Under the pieces are notes generated by a model. The model made no database searches. It had not been told where the DNA came from and saw nothing but the letters and a program-made list of their open reading frames with translations. Both the position numbers and the translations under genes were made by a program. Positions 14,400 to 22,067 of a stretch of 40,638 bases of DNA are shown here, one piece after another. Positions within the stretch are counted from its first letter, which is position 1, and each line of letters opens with the position of its first letter. The stretch is from Phycisphaerales bacterium (GTDB lineage: Bacteria > Planctomycetota > Phycisphaerae > Phycisphaerales > UBA1924), in NCBI GenBank assembly GCA_029260375.1, contig JAJDDI010000088.1:1-40638 (forward strand), given 5' to 3'.

Positions 14400-15566
14400 T
14401 CAGGCGGCGAGGTCGATGTCGCCGAACCCGTCCTCGTAGCCCTCGTCGTCGTCCATGTCCGTGTCGAACCCGCCCCACTGGTCCTTGGGCAGGTGGCGGT
14501 GGTGGACGTGGATGACGCGGGAGAGCTGCTCGCCGAAGAGCTCGGCGATGATCGACATGAGCTTCAGGTCGTTCTCGCCGAAGGGCGTGCGCTTGTCGCG
14601 GAAGAACGTGAGCACGGCGAGGCACTCGTCGTCCTCGCGGCAGGCGACGATCAGCGCCGACGACTCGCCAAGCCAGTGGGCGTCCTCGCCCATGTAGCGT
14701 TCGAGATCCGCCGAGCCGGACATGGCCAGGACCTGCTCCTGGTGCTCGAATCGGGGGGCCATGACGTTGGCCAGGTGGTCCATCATGACCTCGGCCGAGT
14801 CCTTGGGGCAGTCGTAGTTGACGTACGCGCCCAGCGAGAACTCGCCGGAGGAGGCGGGGAGGAAGACCGCGGCGTTGGTTGAGCCGATCTTGGCGAGGCT
14901 GTATTCGAGGAGTGTCCGCAGCAGGCTCTCGACGTCCAGCTCCTGGCGGAGCAGGCTGGAGAGCTCGGCTGAAACAGAAACGTCCTCGAACTGATCGGAC
15001 AGCTCGCGGTACGCCTCGACCAGGTCGTTGCAGAGTTCGCCCACGTGCCCGGAGACTTCCTTGCGGGCGCTGTTGAGCTGGTGGCACAGGCGGCGGAGTC
15101 TCGCGACGCGCGCCTCGCGCTCTCGCTGACGCGTGGCCCGCTCGCCCGCGGCCTCGATGCGTGCGAGCATCTCGTCGTCGCTGATGCTCAGCGCGATCAG
15201 GTCGGTCGCGCCGGCCCGCATGGCGAGCATGGCCTCGTCCAGGTCCGCCTCGTCGGCGATCATCGCGGAGACCGAGCCCGGGCTCGAGACGCTCATCTCC
15301 TGGGCCAGCTCGCAGCCGATGCCGCCGCCGATGCCCGAGTCGATCAGGACGAGGTCGTGCAGGCCCATGCTCAGGCGCTTGCGGGCGTCGAGGACGGTCT
15401 TGGAAACGCTGACGACGTCGGCGCGCTTGCCCAGGAGCTTGACCAGGCGTCGCTGGACGCCCGAGCGTGACGTGATGAGCAGCACGCGAACGGCGCTGAT
15501 TGGCGCACGCCCGTTGGCGCCGGGCGACTGGCCCTGTCCCGTGCTGTCCGTCTCGTGCAAGCTCAT
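14400..15566 (-). CDS. pseudo-receiver plus GAF domain protein
   Basis: This 388-residue protein begins with a receiver-like domain (about 24-150). A helical linker follows (about 150-215), then a GAF-like domain (about 220-350) and an acidic tail (FDTDMDDDEGYEDGFGD). The receiver keeps Asp76 in LVLIDSGIGG at the phospho-acceptor site. It lacks the acidic pair after strand 1 (LLITSRSG instead of VDDD) and the Lys after strand 5 (GATDLIALSIS instead of an xKPF form). It may therefore be phosphorylated poorly or not at all and act as a fixed partner domain. The ATG at 15566 follows GGAGA at about nine bases. The frame extends further upstream but would overlap the kinase gene. It is the third gene of a signalling operon. 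Confidence 0.78.
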   Translation of the reverse strand: MSLHETDSTGQGQSPGANGRAPISAVRVLLITSRSGVQRRLVKLLGKRADVVSVSKTVLDARKRLSMGLHDLVLIDSGIGGGIGCELAQEMSVSSPGSVSAMIADEADLDEAMLAMRAGATDLIALSISDDEMLARIEAAGERATRQREREARVARLRRLCHQLNSARKEVSGHVGELCNDLVEAYRELSDQFEDVSVSAELSSLLRQELDVESLLRTLLEYSLAKIGSTNAAVFLPASSGEFSLGAYVNYDCPKDSAEVMMDHLANVMAPRFEHQEQVLAMSGSADLERYMGEDAHWLGESSALIVACREDDECLAVLTFFRDKRTPFGENDLKLMSIIAELFGEQLSRVIHVHHRHLPKDQWGGFDTDMDDDEGYEDGFGDIDLAA

Positions 15567-15592
15567 CCCGTCGGTCTCCTCGGAACACTGTC

Positions 15593-17944
15593 TCACGCGG
15601 CCATGCCGCTGATACACCCACCACCCGGCGCCGGGGCGCCCCGAGGGATCGTGACCGTCGCGACGCACCCGCCTTCGGACGCGTTGGAGAGCGAGAGCTC
15701 GCCCCCCTGAAGCTCGATCAGGCGTCTGGCCCGGGCAAGCCCGAGGCCCGTCTGTCGCCCCGCGGTCTTCTCGGAGAAGAACGGGTCGAAGGCGTGCCTG
15801 GCGGCCCGGCGGGACAGGCCCCTGCCGCGATCCACGATCCGAAACACCAGTCGGTCATCGAGCGGGTCGGTTTGAACGCGAAGCTCGACAATCTCGTTCG
15901 GCGCGGCTTCCAGGGCGTTGGTGATGAGCTCGGTGAGCGCCAGACCGAGCTGTTCTCGGTCCGCCAGCGCCGTGCCCACGCCCTCGTCGCAGATCACGCG
16001 GGCCCCCTGGCCCGAGCCGGTCCGCTGGCGGGCCCGCTCCACGGCCTCGCGCACAAGTGACGCAGGCTCAAGCGCTTCCGTGCACGGGTCGGTCGGGCAC
16101 GCGAGCAGGTGCATCGATTCGATCAGCTCGCCCAGGTGCTCGCTGGCCTCGACGATCGCGTCGGCCGTCGCCCGGTCGCCACCGCGAAGACGCTGCGCGA
16201 GCATCTGCGAGCGCCCGCGAATAGTTGTCAGCGGGTTGTTCATCTCGTGCGCAGCGCCTGCGCTCATCTCACCCAACCGGGTCATCGCCTCGCGCTCGGT
16301 CATCGCGGCCTGCATCTCGGCGAGCGCCCGCGAAGACTCGGCCAGGATCTCCCCCAGACGCCTGGCGCGCTCGTGTCGCGAGGCGCCCATGATCGCCGAC
16401 GACCACGCGCTCGTGATCGCCCCGAGTTCTTCCCTCGTGTACCCCGCGCCCCGCGGGTCGGGCTCGTGCAGCAGCACCGCGGTCAGCGCGTCGGCGTCCT
16501 CGTGGACCGATTCACGCCCGGGGTGCTTCCCGGCGCTGCACAGCGCCAGCAGACGCACGTTGCGAAGGTCGGCTGCGTCGCCCAGGTAATCCGAGAGCCA
16601 GGGCAGGGCCCCGACGGCGCCCATCGTCAACTGCGAGGTGTCCGCCAGCGAGGCGAGGGCGCCGCCGCCGGCGAGGCCCGGGGGCGCCTCGGCCGAATCG
16701 GCGCGCATGACGCGACCGCCCGCGCCGAACTGCGTGATGAGCCAGGGGCGCCCGGCGCCGGGCTGGTGGACGGAGGCGTAGAAGCCCGGGCCGAACAGCG
16801 ACTGGGCGGACTCGGCGACGCGGGCCAGCGTCTCGCTGACGCCCAGGTCGGCGCTCCAGTCGGCGTGGAATGCGCCGATCGCGTCGAGGACGCGCTTCTG
16901 GTGATCGCTGCGTCGTCCGCGCCGGAGCAGGGCCTGGTTGAGCCCGCTCAGACGCTCGTTGGCCCGGGCGATGGACTCGAGCATGAGCTCGGGCGGGGTG
17001 CGCTCGTCGAGACCAAGCACGGCGCAGCGGTCGCCCAGGGCCCGGAGCAGGTCCGGGACCAGCGCCTCGATGTCATGGGCGGCGACGCCCAGGTGCGGAG
17101 CGACGCTGTCGATGTCCGCCGGTTCGCCGAAGTCGCCCGACCAGCCCAGGTGCTGACGACGGCACAGGATCTTGGCCAGCGTGACCACGCACACCAGCTC
17201 TCGTTCGGGCGTGTCGGGCAGCGACTCGACGGGGCGGGCGTGGAGCCAGATGACGCCCTGGATGGCGGAGGGAAGGCCCCAGCGGCGCGCGACGCGCCGC
17301 CCGGCGGTGTGGTGGTCCAGCCCGATGACCTGGCGTTCGACGGGCGAGCTGTCGCACGAGCGCCGCTCGGCGAGCGCGACGACGCGCCGATACGCCCGGG
17401 GGAGCACCAGCTCGAGCGTCAGGCGCCCGATGTCGTGCAGCAGGCCCGCGACGAACGCCGCCTCGGGTCGCACACGCACGCTCGGGTTCCTGGCCGCGAT
17501 CAGCTCCGAGGCGCACGCGACGCCGATCGCGTGCCTCCAGATGCCCGGGCGGTCGAAGCGTCCGACCCCCTCGCCCACGTCGTCGCCCACGTCCAGCTCG
17601 TCCGCCTCGCGGTCGAGCAGGTCGTACACGTGCACGCTGAGCACGGCGGACTGCACCGCCTCGAGCCCGAGCATGATGACCGCACGCCGGACGGTGGTGA
17701 TCTGGTCGCCCAGTCCCAGGTCCGCCCTGCGGCACAGGCCCAGGATCCGGGCGCTCAGCGCCGGGTCCGATTCGATCAGGGTGACGATCTCGTCAAGGTC
17801 CGCGTCCTCGGCCCCGCTGACGCGCATCAGGCGCGTCGCGATGGGCGAGAGCGTGGGCAGCGCGTCCACCCGCTGGAGGATCATCTCCACCTGGGCGGCG
17901 CGGTCGCGGTCGTGGCCGATCTCACCAAAGCATGGAAGCGCCAC
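15593..17944 (-). CDS. HDOD-domain sensor histidine kinase
   Basis: This 783-residue protein joins an N-terminal HDOD domain (about 20-290) to a GAF-like middle region (about 350-520) and a histidine kinase core. The HDOD part includes RVDALPTLSPIATRLM, SDPALSARIL and LLHDIGRLTLE. The phospho-acceptor is His566 in AAHEMNNPLTTIRGRS. The ATPase domain has ELITNALEAAP (N box), DRGRGLS (G1), DPFFSEK (F box) and GLGLARAR (G2). There are no transmembrane helices, so it is a soluble sensor. The start is the GTG at 17944, preceded by CAGGAG. HDOD proteins are often signalling scaffolds, so the HDOD part may bind a partner. The canonical receiver encoded just upstream is the likely phosphate acceptor. 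Confidence 0.88.
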   Translation of the reverse strand: MALPCFGEIGHDRDRAAQVEMILQRVDALPTLSPIATRLMRVSGAEDADLDEIVTLIESDPALSARILGLCRRADLGLGDQITTVRRAVIMLGLEAVQSAVLSVHVYDLLDREADELDVGDDVGEGVGRFDRPGIWRHAIGVACASELIAARNPSVRVRPEAAFVAGLLHDIGRLTLELVLPRAYRRVVALAERRSCDSSPVERQVIGLDHHTAGRRVARRWGLPSAIQGVIWLHARPVESLPDTPERELVCVVTLAKILCRRQHLGWSGDFGEPADIDSVAPHLGVAAHDIEALVPDLLRALGDRCAVLGLDERTPPELMLESIARANERLSGLNQALLRRGRRSDHQKRVLDAIGAFHADWSADLGVSETLARVAESAQSLFGPGFYASVHQPGAGRPWLITQFGAGGRVMRADSAEAPPGLAGGGALASLADTSQLTMGAVGALPWLSDYLGDAADLRNVRLLALCSAGKHPGRESVHEDADALTAVLLHEPDPRGAGYTREELGAITSAWSSAIMGASRHERARRLGEILAESSRALAEMQAAMTEREAMTRLGEMSAGAAHEMNNPLTTIRGRSQMLAQRLRGGDRATADAIVEASEHLGELIESMHLLACPTDPCTEALEPASLVREAVERARQRTGSGQGARVICDEGVGTALADREQLGLALTELITNALEAAPNEIVELRVQTDPLDDRLVFRIVDRGRGLSRRAARHAFDPFFSEKTAGRQTGLGLARARRLIELQGGELSLSNASEGGCVATVTIPRGAPAPGGGCISGMAA

Positions 17945-17962
17945 GGTTCAACGCTCCTGGGT

Positions 17963-18601
17963 CTAGTGGGCGGAGCCGTTGCCGGACCCGGTGTTTGTCG
18001 CGGCGCCGAGCCCGAGCAGGCCGGCCATGCGTCCGATCAGCTCGTCCACGTCGAACGGCTTGCGGATGAAGTCGTGGGCGCCCGCGGCGAGGAGGCCGGC
18101 GATCTCGTCCTCGCGGACGACGCCGCTGACGACGATGATCTTCGTGTCGCCGAGCTTCTCGTTGCTGCGGATGCGTTCGCAGACGATGTTGCCGTTGATG
18201 TCGGGGAGCATGTAGTCGAGGATGACCAGGTGGGGCCTGAAGCTCTCGGTGAGCAGGCCGGCGTCGTAGCCGGTGCCCGCGGTCTCGACCTTGAACCGCC
18301 CGTCGCGCTCGAGCAGATCGACGAACAGCTCGACGATCTGCGGGTCGTCATCGACGACCAGCACGCGCCGGATGTCCGTCTCGATCGAGTCGAGCGGGAT
18401 GTCGTTCTTGCGCATGAAGCGGATCAGCTCCTCGCGCGGGATCCTCCGGAAGCGGCTGCCCGGCACGCGGAAGCCCGACAGGCGCCCGGAGTCGAAGCAG
18501 CGGATGATGGTCTGCTGGCTGACCTTGCAGACCTTGGCCGCCTCACCCGTGGTGAAGATCTTCTTCCCGCTCCAGTCGATGCTGTCGGTGTCGGGGGGCA
18601 T
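17963..18601 (-). CDS. response regulator with N-terminal excisionase-type HTH and C-terminal receiver
   Basis: This 212-residue protein starts with a MerR/excisionase-type helix-turn-helix (about 14-66: KIFTTGEAAKVCKVSQQTII, then GSRFRRIPREELIRFM). It ends in a complete receiver (about 78-198). All receiver catalytic residues are present: Asp84-Asp85 in LVVDDDP, phospho-acceptor Asp129 in LVILDYMLP, Ser159 in VVSG and Lys181 in RKPF. The order is the reverse of most response regulators, where the receiver comes first. The ATG at 18601 has a strong AAGGAGG site five bases upstream, so the longer open frame is not needed. It is the first gene of the operon with the HDOD kinase, which starts 18 bases after its stop. 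Confidence 0.88.
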   Translation of the reverse strand: MPPDTDSIDWSGKKIFTTGEAAKVCKVSQQTIIRCFDSGRLSGFRVPGSRFRRIPREELIRFMRKNDIPLDSIETDIRRVLVVDDDPQIVELFVDLLERDGRFKVETAGTGYDAGLLTESFRPHLVILDYMLPDINGNIVCERIRSNEKLGDTKIIVVSGVVREDEIAGLLAAGAHDFIRKPFDVDELIGRMAGLLGLGAATNTGSGNGSAH

Positions 18602-18605
18602 GGCG

Positions 18606-18612
18606 CCTCCTT
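18606..18612 (-). promoter_or_regulatory. ribosome-binding site of the HTH-receiver gene
   Basis: AAGGAGG on the minus strand lies just before the ATG at 18601 and fixes the start of the operon's first protein. Confidence 0.78.
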
Positions 18613-18626
18613 GCGTAGCGGGCGAT

Positions 18627-18676
18627 CGCGCCGGGCCGATCCGTGGCCCAGAAGGGGCGACCCTGCCCCCGGCGCG
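18627..18676 (-). promoter_or_regulatory. possible structured 5' leader of the signalling operon
   Basis: A nine-base inverted repeat, CGCGCCGGG/CCCGGCGCG (18668-18676 and 18627-18635), encloses 32 bases that can form smaller hairpins such as GGG-TCG-CCC. It sits about 25 bases upstream of the ATG at 18601, so in RNA it would end just before the ribosome-binding site. In DNA this GC-rich it could also be chance. Confidence 0.35.
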
Positions 18677-18783
18677 CTTACCCAGGCGGGTATCGACGCA
18701 AGGACAACCCAACTTCACAGGCTTCACGCCATCGCCCGGGAATCGGGGTGGTCCGAGAACACAGCTCGTTGCCAGCGTTGGTA

Positions 18784-19713
18784 TTACTCTGCGAGAACGA
18801 TGTCTCGTTCACTGAAAGTCATCGTGTGACTCTCATGTCTTTCCACGACAATGACGCGGATGCTGCTCGCATGATTCTGGCGCCCAGCGAACGACAAGGC
18901 GATGGAGCTGAGGTGTTCATCACCAGAAGTCGTAACTTCGATGCGGTCTCGTGCGGAGAGCACTTCCCCGTCCTCATCGAGAAGTTCGACAAACGCGACC
19001 ATGGGACGTTGGCCTGATTGGTTTGTCTGTGACCGAAACAAGAGGCCGACTTGCGTTGACTGCTCTCTGGATTCAATGGCGTTAACCCGGGCAACGAGGC
19101 CGGGTACGAGTTCTTGGAACTCATCCGATACCTCAAGCTCGATGTTGTACTTGGACTCGGCAGTGCTGAGTCGCACATCAACTTCGAAGGAAATTCTAGA
19201 TATCTCTCGCGGTGCGGTCGTGAGCCCGTCCGCCGTGAGCTGAAATGAAAGACCACCAACCCGTTTGGGTTGGATTTGGTTCGGCGAGCGTCTCCATGGG
19301 GTCGGGCCCCCATCCATGATTGACCGTTGAGTAAACTCCAGCGGGCGGCTCGTTTCTATCGGTGCGCCGTCTTGATCGAGGAACGCCAAGAGGCGCGGAG
19401 GGCTATCCAGTCGGTAGAGAGTGTCTGGTTCAGGACTCCATATGGCCAGGCTTGTGGTGATCTGGCGAGTTGTTCGTGCAGGACGGGGCGACATGTAGTT
19501 CCCGTTCATCCGGAACTTGTAAGTAACATCAAATATCTGGCCGTGAACACGATTCCATACAACTGGCTGGAACCGCTTGGCATCACTGTCTGCAGCCGCC
19601 GGCTTCTGGTCTCTCTTCCCAGAGACCGGTGAAGTCTGATCACCGCATAAAGCGACTGCGACTATGAGAGCGGATCCAATGGGATAGACAATGCGGGATA
19701 GCGTGCTTTGCAT
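18784..19713 (-). CDS. exported or membrane-anchored protein, unknown
   Basis: This protein of about 309 residues starts with a hydrophobic N-terminus (IVYPIGSALIVAVALCGDQ) that is a signal peptide or anchor. The VALC end resembles a lipobox only loosely. The rest is beta-rich and polar, for example ISRISFEVDVRLSTAESKYNIELEV and IRVIVVERHESH. No family was recognised. Base composition is well below the surroundings: one 60-base line has about 45% G+C. Codon use is correspondingly unlike the neighbours. The ATG at 19713 is the likely start; an ATG at 19725 is also possible, and neither has a clear ribosome-binding site. It lies 41 bases after tsaB on the same strand. Confidence 0.6.
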   Translation of the reverse strand: MQSTLSRIVYPIGSALIVAVALCGDQTSPVSGKRDQKPAAADSDAKRFQPVVWNRVHGQIFDVTYKFRMNGNYMSPRPARTTRQITTSLAIWSPEPDTLYRLDSPPRLLAFLDQDGAPIETSRPLEFTQRSIMDGGPTPWRRSPNQIQPKRVGGLSFQLTADGLTTAPREISRISFEVDVRLSTAESKYNIELEVSDEFQELVPGLVARVNAIESREQSTQVGLLFRSQTNQSGQRPMVAFVELLDEDGEVLSARDRIEVTTSGDEHLSSIALSFAGRQNHASSIRVIVVERHESHTMTFSERDIVLAE

Positions 19714-19754
19714 GAGGCACAGCATAATCGGCTGAGATGGATTGATACACAGAT

Positions 19755-20444
19755 TTAGCCGTGCAGCTCGCGCCACTTGCGGACCGCCTCGGGCTCGCGC
19801 GGGTAGATCGGCGCCAGCTCCAGCGGGTCGGTCGCGGGCAGGGCGTGCCCCACCCGCAGCAGCGCCCCGGCGCTGAGCGTCGGCTCAACGATCCGGATCC
19901 CCAGCTCCCCCGCCCGCTCACGGATCGCCGTGGGCAGGTGCTCGTCGCCGGCGATCGTGCGGACGTCGGCCCCCTCAAGCCCGGAGGCGTCGAGGATGCC
20001 CAGGACGCGGGGCTGATCCGTCCAGGCGGCGCTGTCGAAGCGGACGCCGAAGGTGGTCTGGCCCTTGGAGGCAAGGCAGACGAGCGTGGGGGCGTCGGCG
20101 CGCTCGAGTGCATCGGCCACGACCAGGGCGCTGGGGACGGCCACAAGCTCGGGCCCGAGGATCTCGCCGAGCATCTTGGCGGTCGCGATGGCGACGCGCA
20201 GCGCCGTGAAGCCGCCCGGGCCGGCCGAGACCAGCACCCGACCGAGGCGCCCGCGGTCCTCGCCCTCGAACAGGCGGGCGATGGCGGGCATCAGGTCGTC
20301 GCTGTGGCGCACACTCTTGGCCAGTGTCTGGCTGGCGAGCGTCTGGACGCCGCCCGGGATGCGCAGGCCCAGCGCGACGCTTGGCGCGCCCATGGATGGG
20401 TTGCTCGTCTCGATCGCGAGGATGAGTGGCGTGCTCTCGGGCAT
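19755..20444 (-). CDS. tsaB: tRNA threonylcarbamoyladenosine biosynthesis protein TsaB
   Basis: This 229-residue protein is TsaB, the non-catalytic partner of TsaD in making the t6A modification at A37 of ANN-reading tRNAs. The actin-like N-terminal fold begins ILAIETSNPSMG. The hallmark segment SAGPGGFTALRVAIATAKML (about 73-92) matches the GPGSFTGLRIG...KGLA signature. The length fits the family. The C-terminal PIYPREPEAVRKW tail matches the LxPxYLRxPxAE-type ending of TsaB. The start ATG at 20444 lies nine bases after the arfB stop, so both genes for translation quality are likely in one transcript. Confidence 0.92.
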   Translation of the reverse strand: MPESTPLILAIETSNPSMGAPSVALGLRIPGGVQTLASQTLAKSVRHSDDLMPAIARLFEGEDRGRLGRVLVSAGPGGFTALRVAIATAKMLGEILGPELVAVPSALVVADALERADAPTLVCLASKGQTTFGVRFDSAAWTDQPRVLGILDASGLEGADVRTIAGDEHLPTAIRERAGELGIRIVEPTLSAGALLRVGHALPATDPLELAPIYPREPEAVRKWRELHG

Positions 20445-20453
20445 CGGGTGAGC

Positions 20454-20903
20454 CTAGCCGTCGCGGTCCCAGCGCCGGCGGCGCTTGCGGTCGGACTGCT
20501 CGCGTTTCTCCTGGAGTCGGCGTTCGATCCCGCCGCGGGTCGGGCGCGTGGCGACGCGGCGCTTGGGGCGCACGAGCGCGCGGACGATGAGCTCGCGCAG
20601 GCGGTCGGCGCAGGCGCGCCGGTTGGCAAGCTGGGTCCGCTTCTCGTCGGAGGCGATGAGCAGCTCGTCGTCGCCAACGATCTGGGAGCCGGCCAGGGCG
20701 CGGAGGCGCCCGCGGGCGCCCTCGGGGATGGGCAGGTCCGCGACGCGGACGCGCAGCTGCATCCGGGTGGCCCGCTTGTTGACGTTCTGCCCGCCCGGGC
20801 CCGAGGAGCGTGAGGCCTCAAAGCGGAGGGCGCTGTCCGGCACGCGAACGCCAGGGGCGATCTCCACGCCGCCCTCGTGCTCGGGCTGTTCGCTCAGGGG
20901 CAT
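20454..20903 (-). CDS. arfB: peptidyl-tRNA hydrolase ArfB (ribosome rescue)
   Basis: This 149-residue protein is a codon-independent peptidyl-tRNA hydrolase that frees ribosomes stalled at mRNA ends. The GGQ loop is SRSSGPGGQNVNK, with the catalytic Gly37-Gly38-Gln39. The basic C-terminal tail (RPKRRVATRP through RKRRRRW, about 112-146) is the part that enters the empty mRNA channel in ArfB. The tail and the small size distinguish it from full release factors RF1/RF2, which are more than twice as long. It is the first gene ahead of tsaB on the minus strand. Its upstream side faces the divergent HU gene. Confidence 0.93.
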   Translation of the reverse strand: MPLSEQPEHEGGVEIAPGVRVPDSALRFEASRSSGPGGQNVNKRATRMQLRVRVADLPIPEGARGRLRALAGSQIVGDDELLIASDEKRTQLANRRACADRLRELIVRALVRPKRRVATRPTRGGIERRLQEKREQSDRKRRRRWDRDG

Positions 20904-20979
20904 GTTCGATCATTGGGGGGCCTTGAGGAGCCTGGAACGGGTCCAGGAAAGAACTTCCGCACCCGAGAGCGGCCCTGGT

Positions 20980-21010
20980 CGCCCCTGCGGGGCGTTGACC
21001 CGCAGGGGCG
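20980..21010. promoter_or_regulatory. perfect 12-bp inverted repeat, candidate operator
   Basis: CGCCCCTGCGGG (20980-20991) is exactly repeated in inverse as CCCGCAGGGGCG (20999-21010) around the loop GCGTTGA. No T-tract follows on either strand, so it is unlikely to be a terminator. Its right half overlaps the -35 box of the HU-gene promoter. That is the position expected for a repressor site. Confidence 0.6.
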
Positions 21011-21023
21011 GTCCTGCCATACT
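20995..21023 (+). promoter_or_regulatory. sigma70-like promoter for the HU-family gene
   Basis: TTGACC (20995-21000, 5 of 6 consensus bases) and CATACT (21018-21023, 4 of 6) are 17 bases apart, the ideal spacing. Transcription would start near 21030 and give a leader of about 175 bases before the ATG at 21205. Confidence 0.55.
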
Positions 21024-21204
21024 TCAAGTCCCGGCGGGAACTCTGGTTGGGGGAATCGCGAGCCAGTTCGGGCAGAGGAATCGACCCGGAGCATCGGCGG
21101 GGGGAGAATCGTGTTCCGCCTTGGCGGGGCGCGGGTGGATAACGCGGGTCGGGGCTGGCGTGGGTGTGTCGGTCGTCGAGCCAGAGAGAAAGAGGCGCGG
21201 GGAA

Positions 21205-21588
21205 ATGAAGACCATCACGAAGAAGAGCCTCATCGACCGCATCGCCGACGAGACCGGGCAGAAGCGTGTTGATGTCAAGAAGACCGTCCAGTTGTTCCTC
21301 GACCACGTGATCGAGGAGCTGGGCGAGGGCAACCGCCTCGAGTTCCGCGACTTCGGCGTCTTCGAGGTCCGCGAGCGGGCCGAGCGGACCGCCCAGAACC
21401 CCAAGACCCTCGAGCGGGTCGTGGTCCCGGCGCGTCACACCGCCAAGTTCAAAGTCGGGCGGCGCATGCGCGAGGCGCTCGAGGCGCTGGACCGGGTCCA
21501 CACCGATATGGAGGTCACCGTCCCCGCGGGTGTCTCCAACGGGACCCTCGCCTCACGCAACGGGCACATGAGCGGCGTCTCGTCCTGA
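21205..21588 (+). CDS. HU/IHF-family DNA-binding protein
   Basis: This 127-residue protein is a nucleoid-associated protein that bends DNA as a dimer. It starts MKTITKKSLIDRIADETGQ, as HU proteins do. The body carries RLEFRDFGVFEVRERAERTA, and the DNA-binding arm is NPKTLERVVVPARHTAKFK, with the Asn-Pro-Lys turn and the helix-intercalating Pro. The core ends at about residue 97. A 30-residue Ser/Gly/Val-rich tail follows (VTVPAGVSNGTLASRNGHM), longer than in classical HU of about 90 residues. The ATG at 21205 is preceded by GCGGGGAA, a modest ribosome-binding site. It is read from its own promoter and has no cotranscribed neighbour. Confidence 0.92.
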   Translation: MKTITKKSLIDRIADETGQKRVDVKKTVQLFLDHVIEELGEGNRLEFRDFGVFEVRERAERTAQNPKTLERVVVPARHTAKFKVGRRMREALEALDRVHTDMEVTVPAGVSNGTLASRNGHMSGVSS

Positions 21589-21630
21589 GACCCGGGGCTC
21601 TGATTGAATCTGAGCGGTTCCCGGCGTCGG

Positions 21631-21972
21631 CTACGCGGCGGCGTTGAGCGATCGCACGCGCGTCTGGGCGCTGTCGAACTCCACGGCGACGGGCTGCATC
21701 CGCAGGTCGGACCCGCCGGCGCGGACCACCCGCCCCCGGATCATCCGCTCGGCCACGATCAGCGCCTCGCCCTGCCACGACAGCCCGATCTCGATCTCCT
21801 CGCCCACGTGCAGGGGCGAGCCCGCCTCGATGATGAGCAGGGCGCCCGTCTCGCTGATGTCCGCCGTCCGGGCCGCGAGATAGCTCGTGGTCCAGGGGCG
21901 GAGGACCTTGCACTCGAGCGTGGCGGCGAACCGCTGGGCCTGGCGTCGGTTGATGGCGGGGGCGTTGGGCAT
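21631..21972 (-). CDS. single-domain PilZ protein (c-di-GMP receptor)
   Basis: This 113-residue protein is one PilZ domain. Both c-di-GMP-binding motifs are intact: the RxxxR box at Arg10-Arg14 (RQAQR) and the DxSxxG box at Asp38-Gly43 (DISETG). No other domain or signal peptide is present. PilZ proteins of this kind pass the c-di-GMP level to partners controlling motility, surface polysaccharide or adhesion. It faces away from the glycosyltransferase gene starting at 22068, 95 bases off, so the two may share a control region. That link to the glycan locus is inference only. Confidence 0.88.
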   Translation of the reverse strand: MPNAPAINRRQAQRFAATLECKVLRPWTTSYLAARTADISETGALLIIEAGSPLHVGEEIEIGLSWQGEALIVAERMIRGRVVRAGGSDLRMQPVAVEFDSAQTRVRSLNAAA

Positions 21973-22067
21973 GGCTCGGGCTCCTCGGGGGGAGATGACG
22001 CCAGGGCTATCGGCCCTCGGCGGGGCGGACTCCTGCCCGAGACGCCGATCGGCCGATGCTCTGAAAC

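Larger units (their letters stand above)
20904..21204. other. divergent arfB / HU-gene intergenic region
   Basis: This gap of about 300 bases lies between divergent genes. It holds the 12-bp palindrome (20980-21010) and the promoter (20995-21023) described separately. The remaining ~175 bases would be the untranslated leader of the HU-family gene. The frame through the leader has no stop, but no motif supports translation there. Confidence 0.6.

Noticed and set aside
20980..21010. The 12-bp palindrome as a terminator
   Set aside because: No T-rich tract follows on either strand, and no gene ends toward it; an operator is more consistent.
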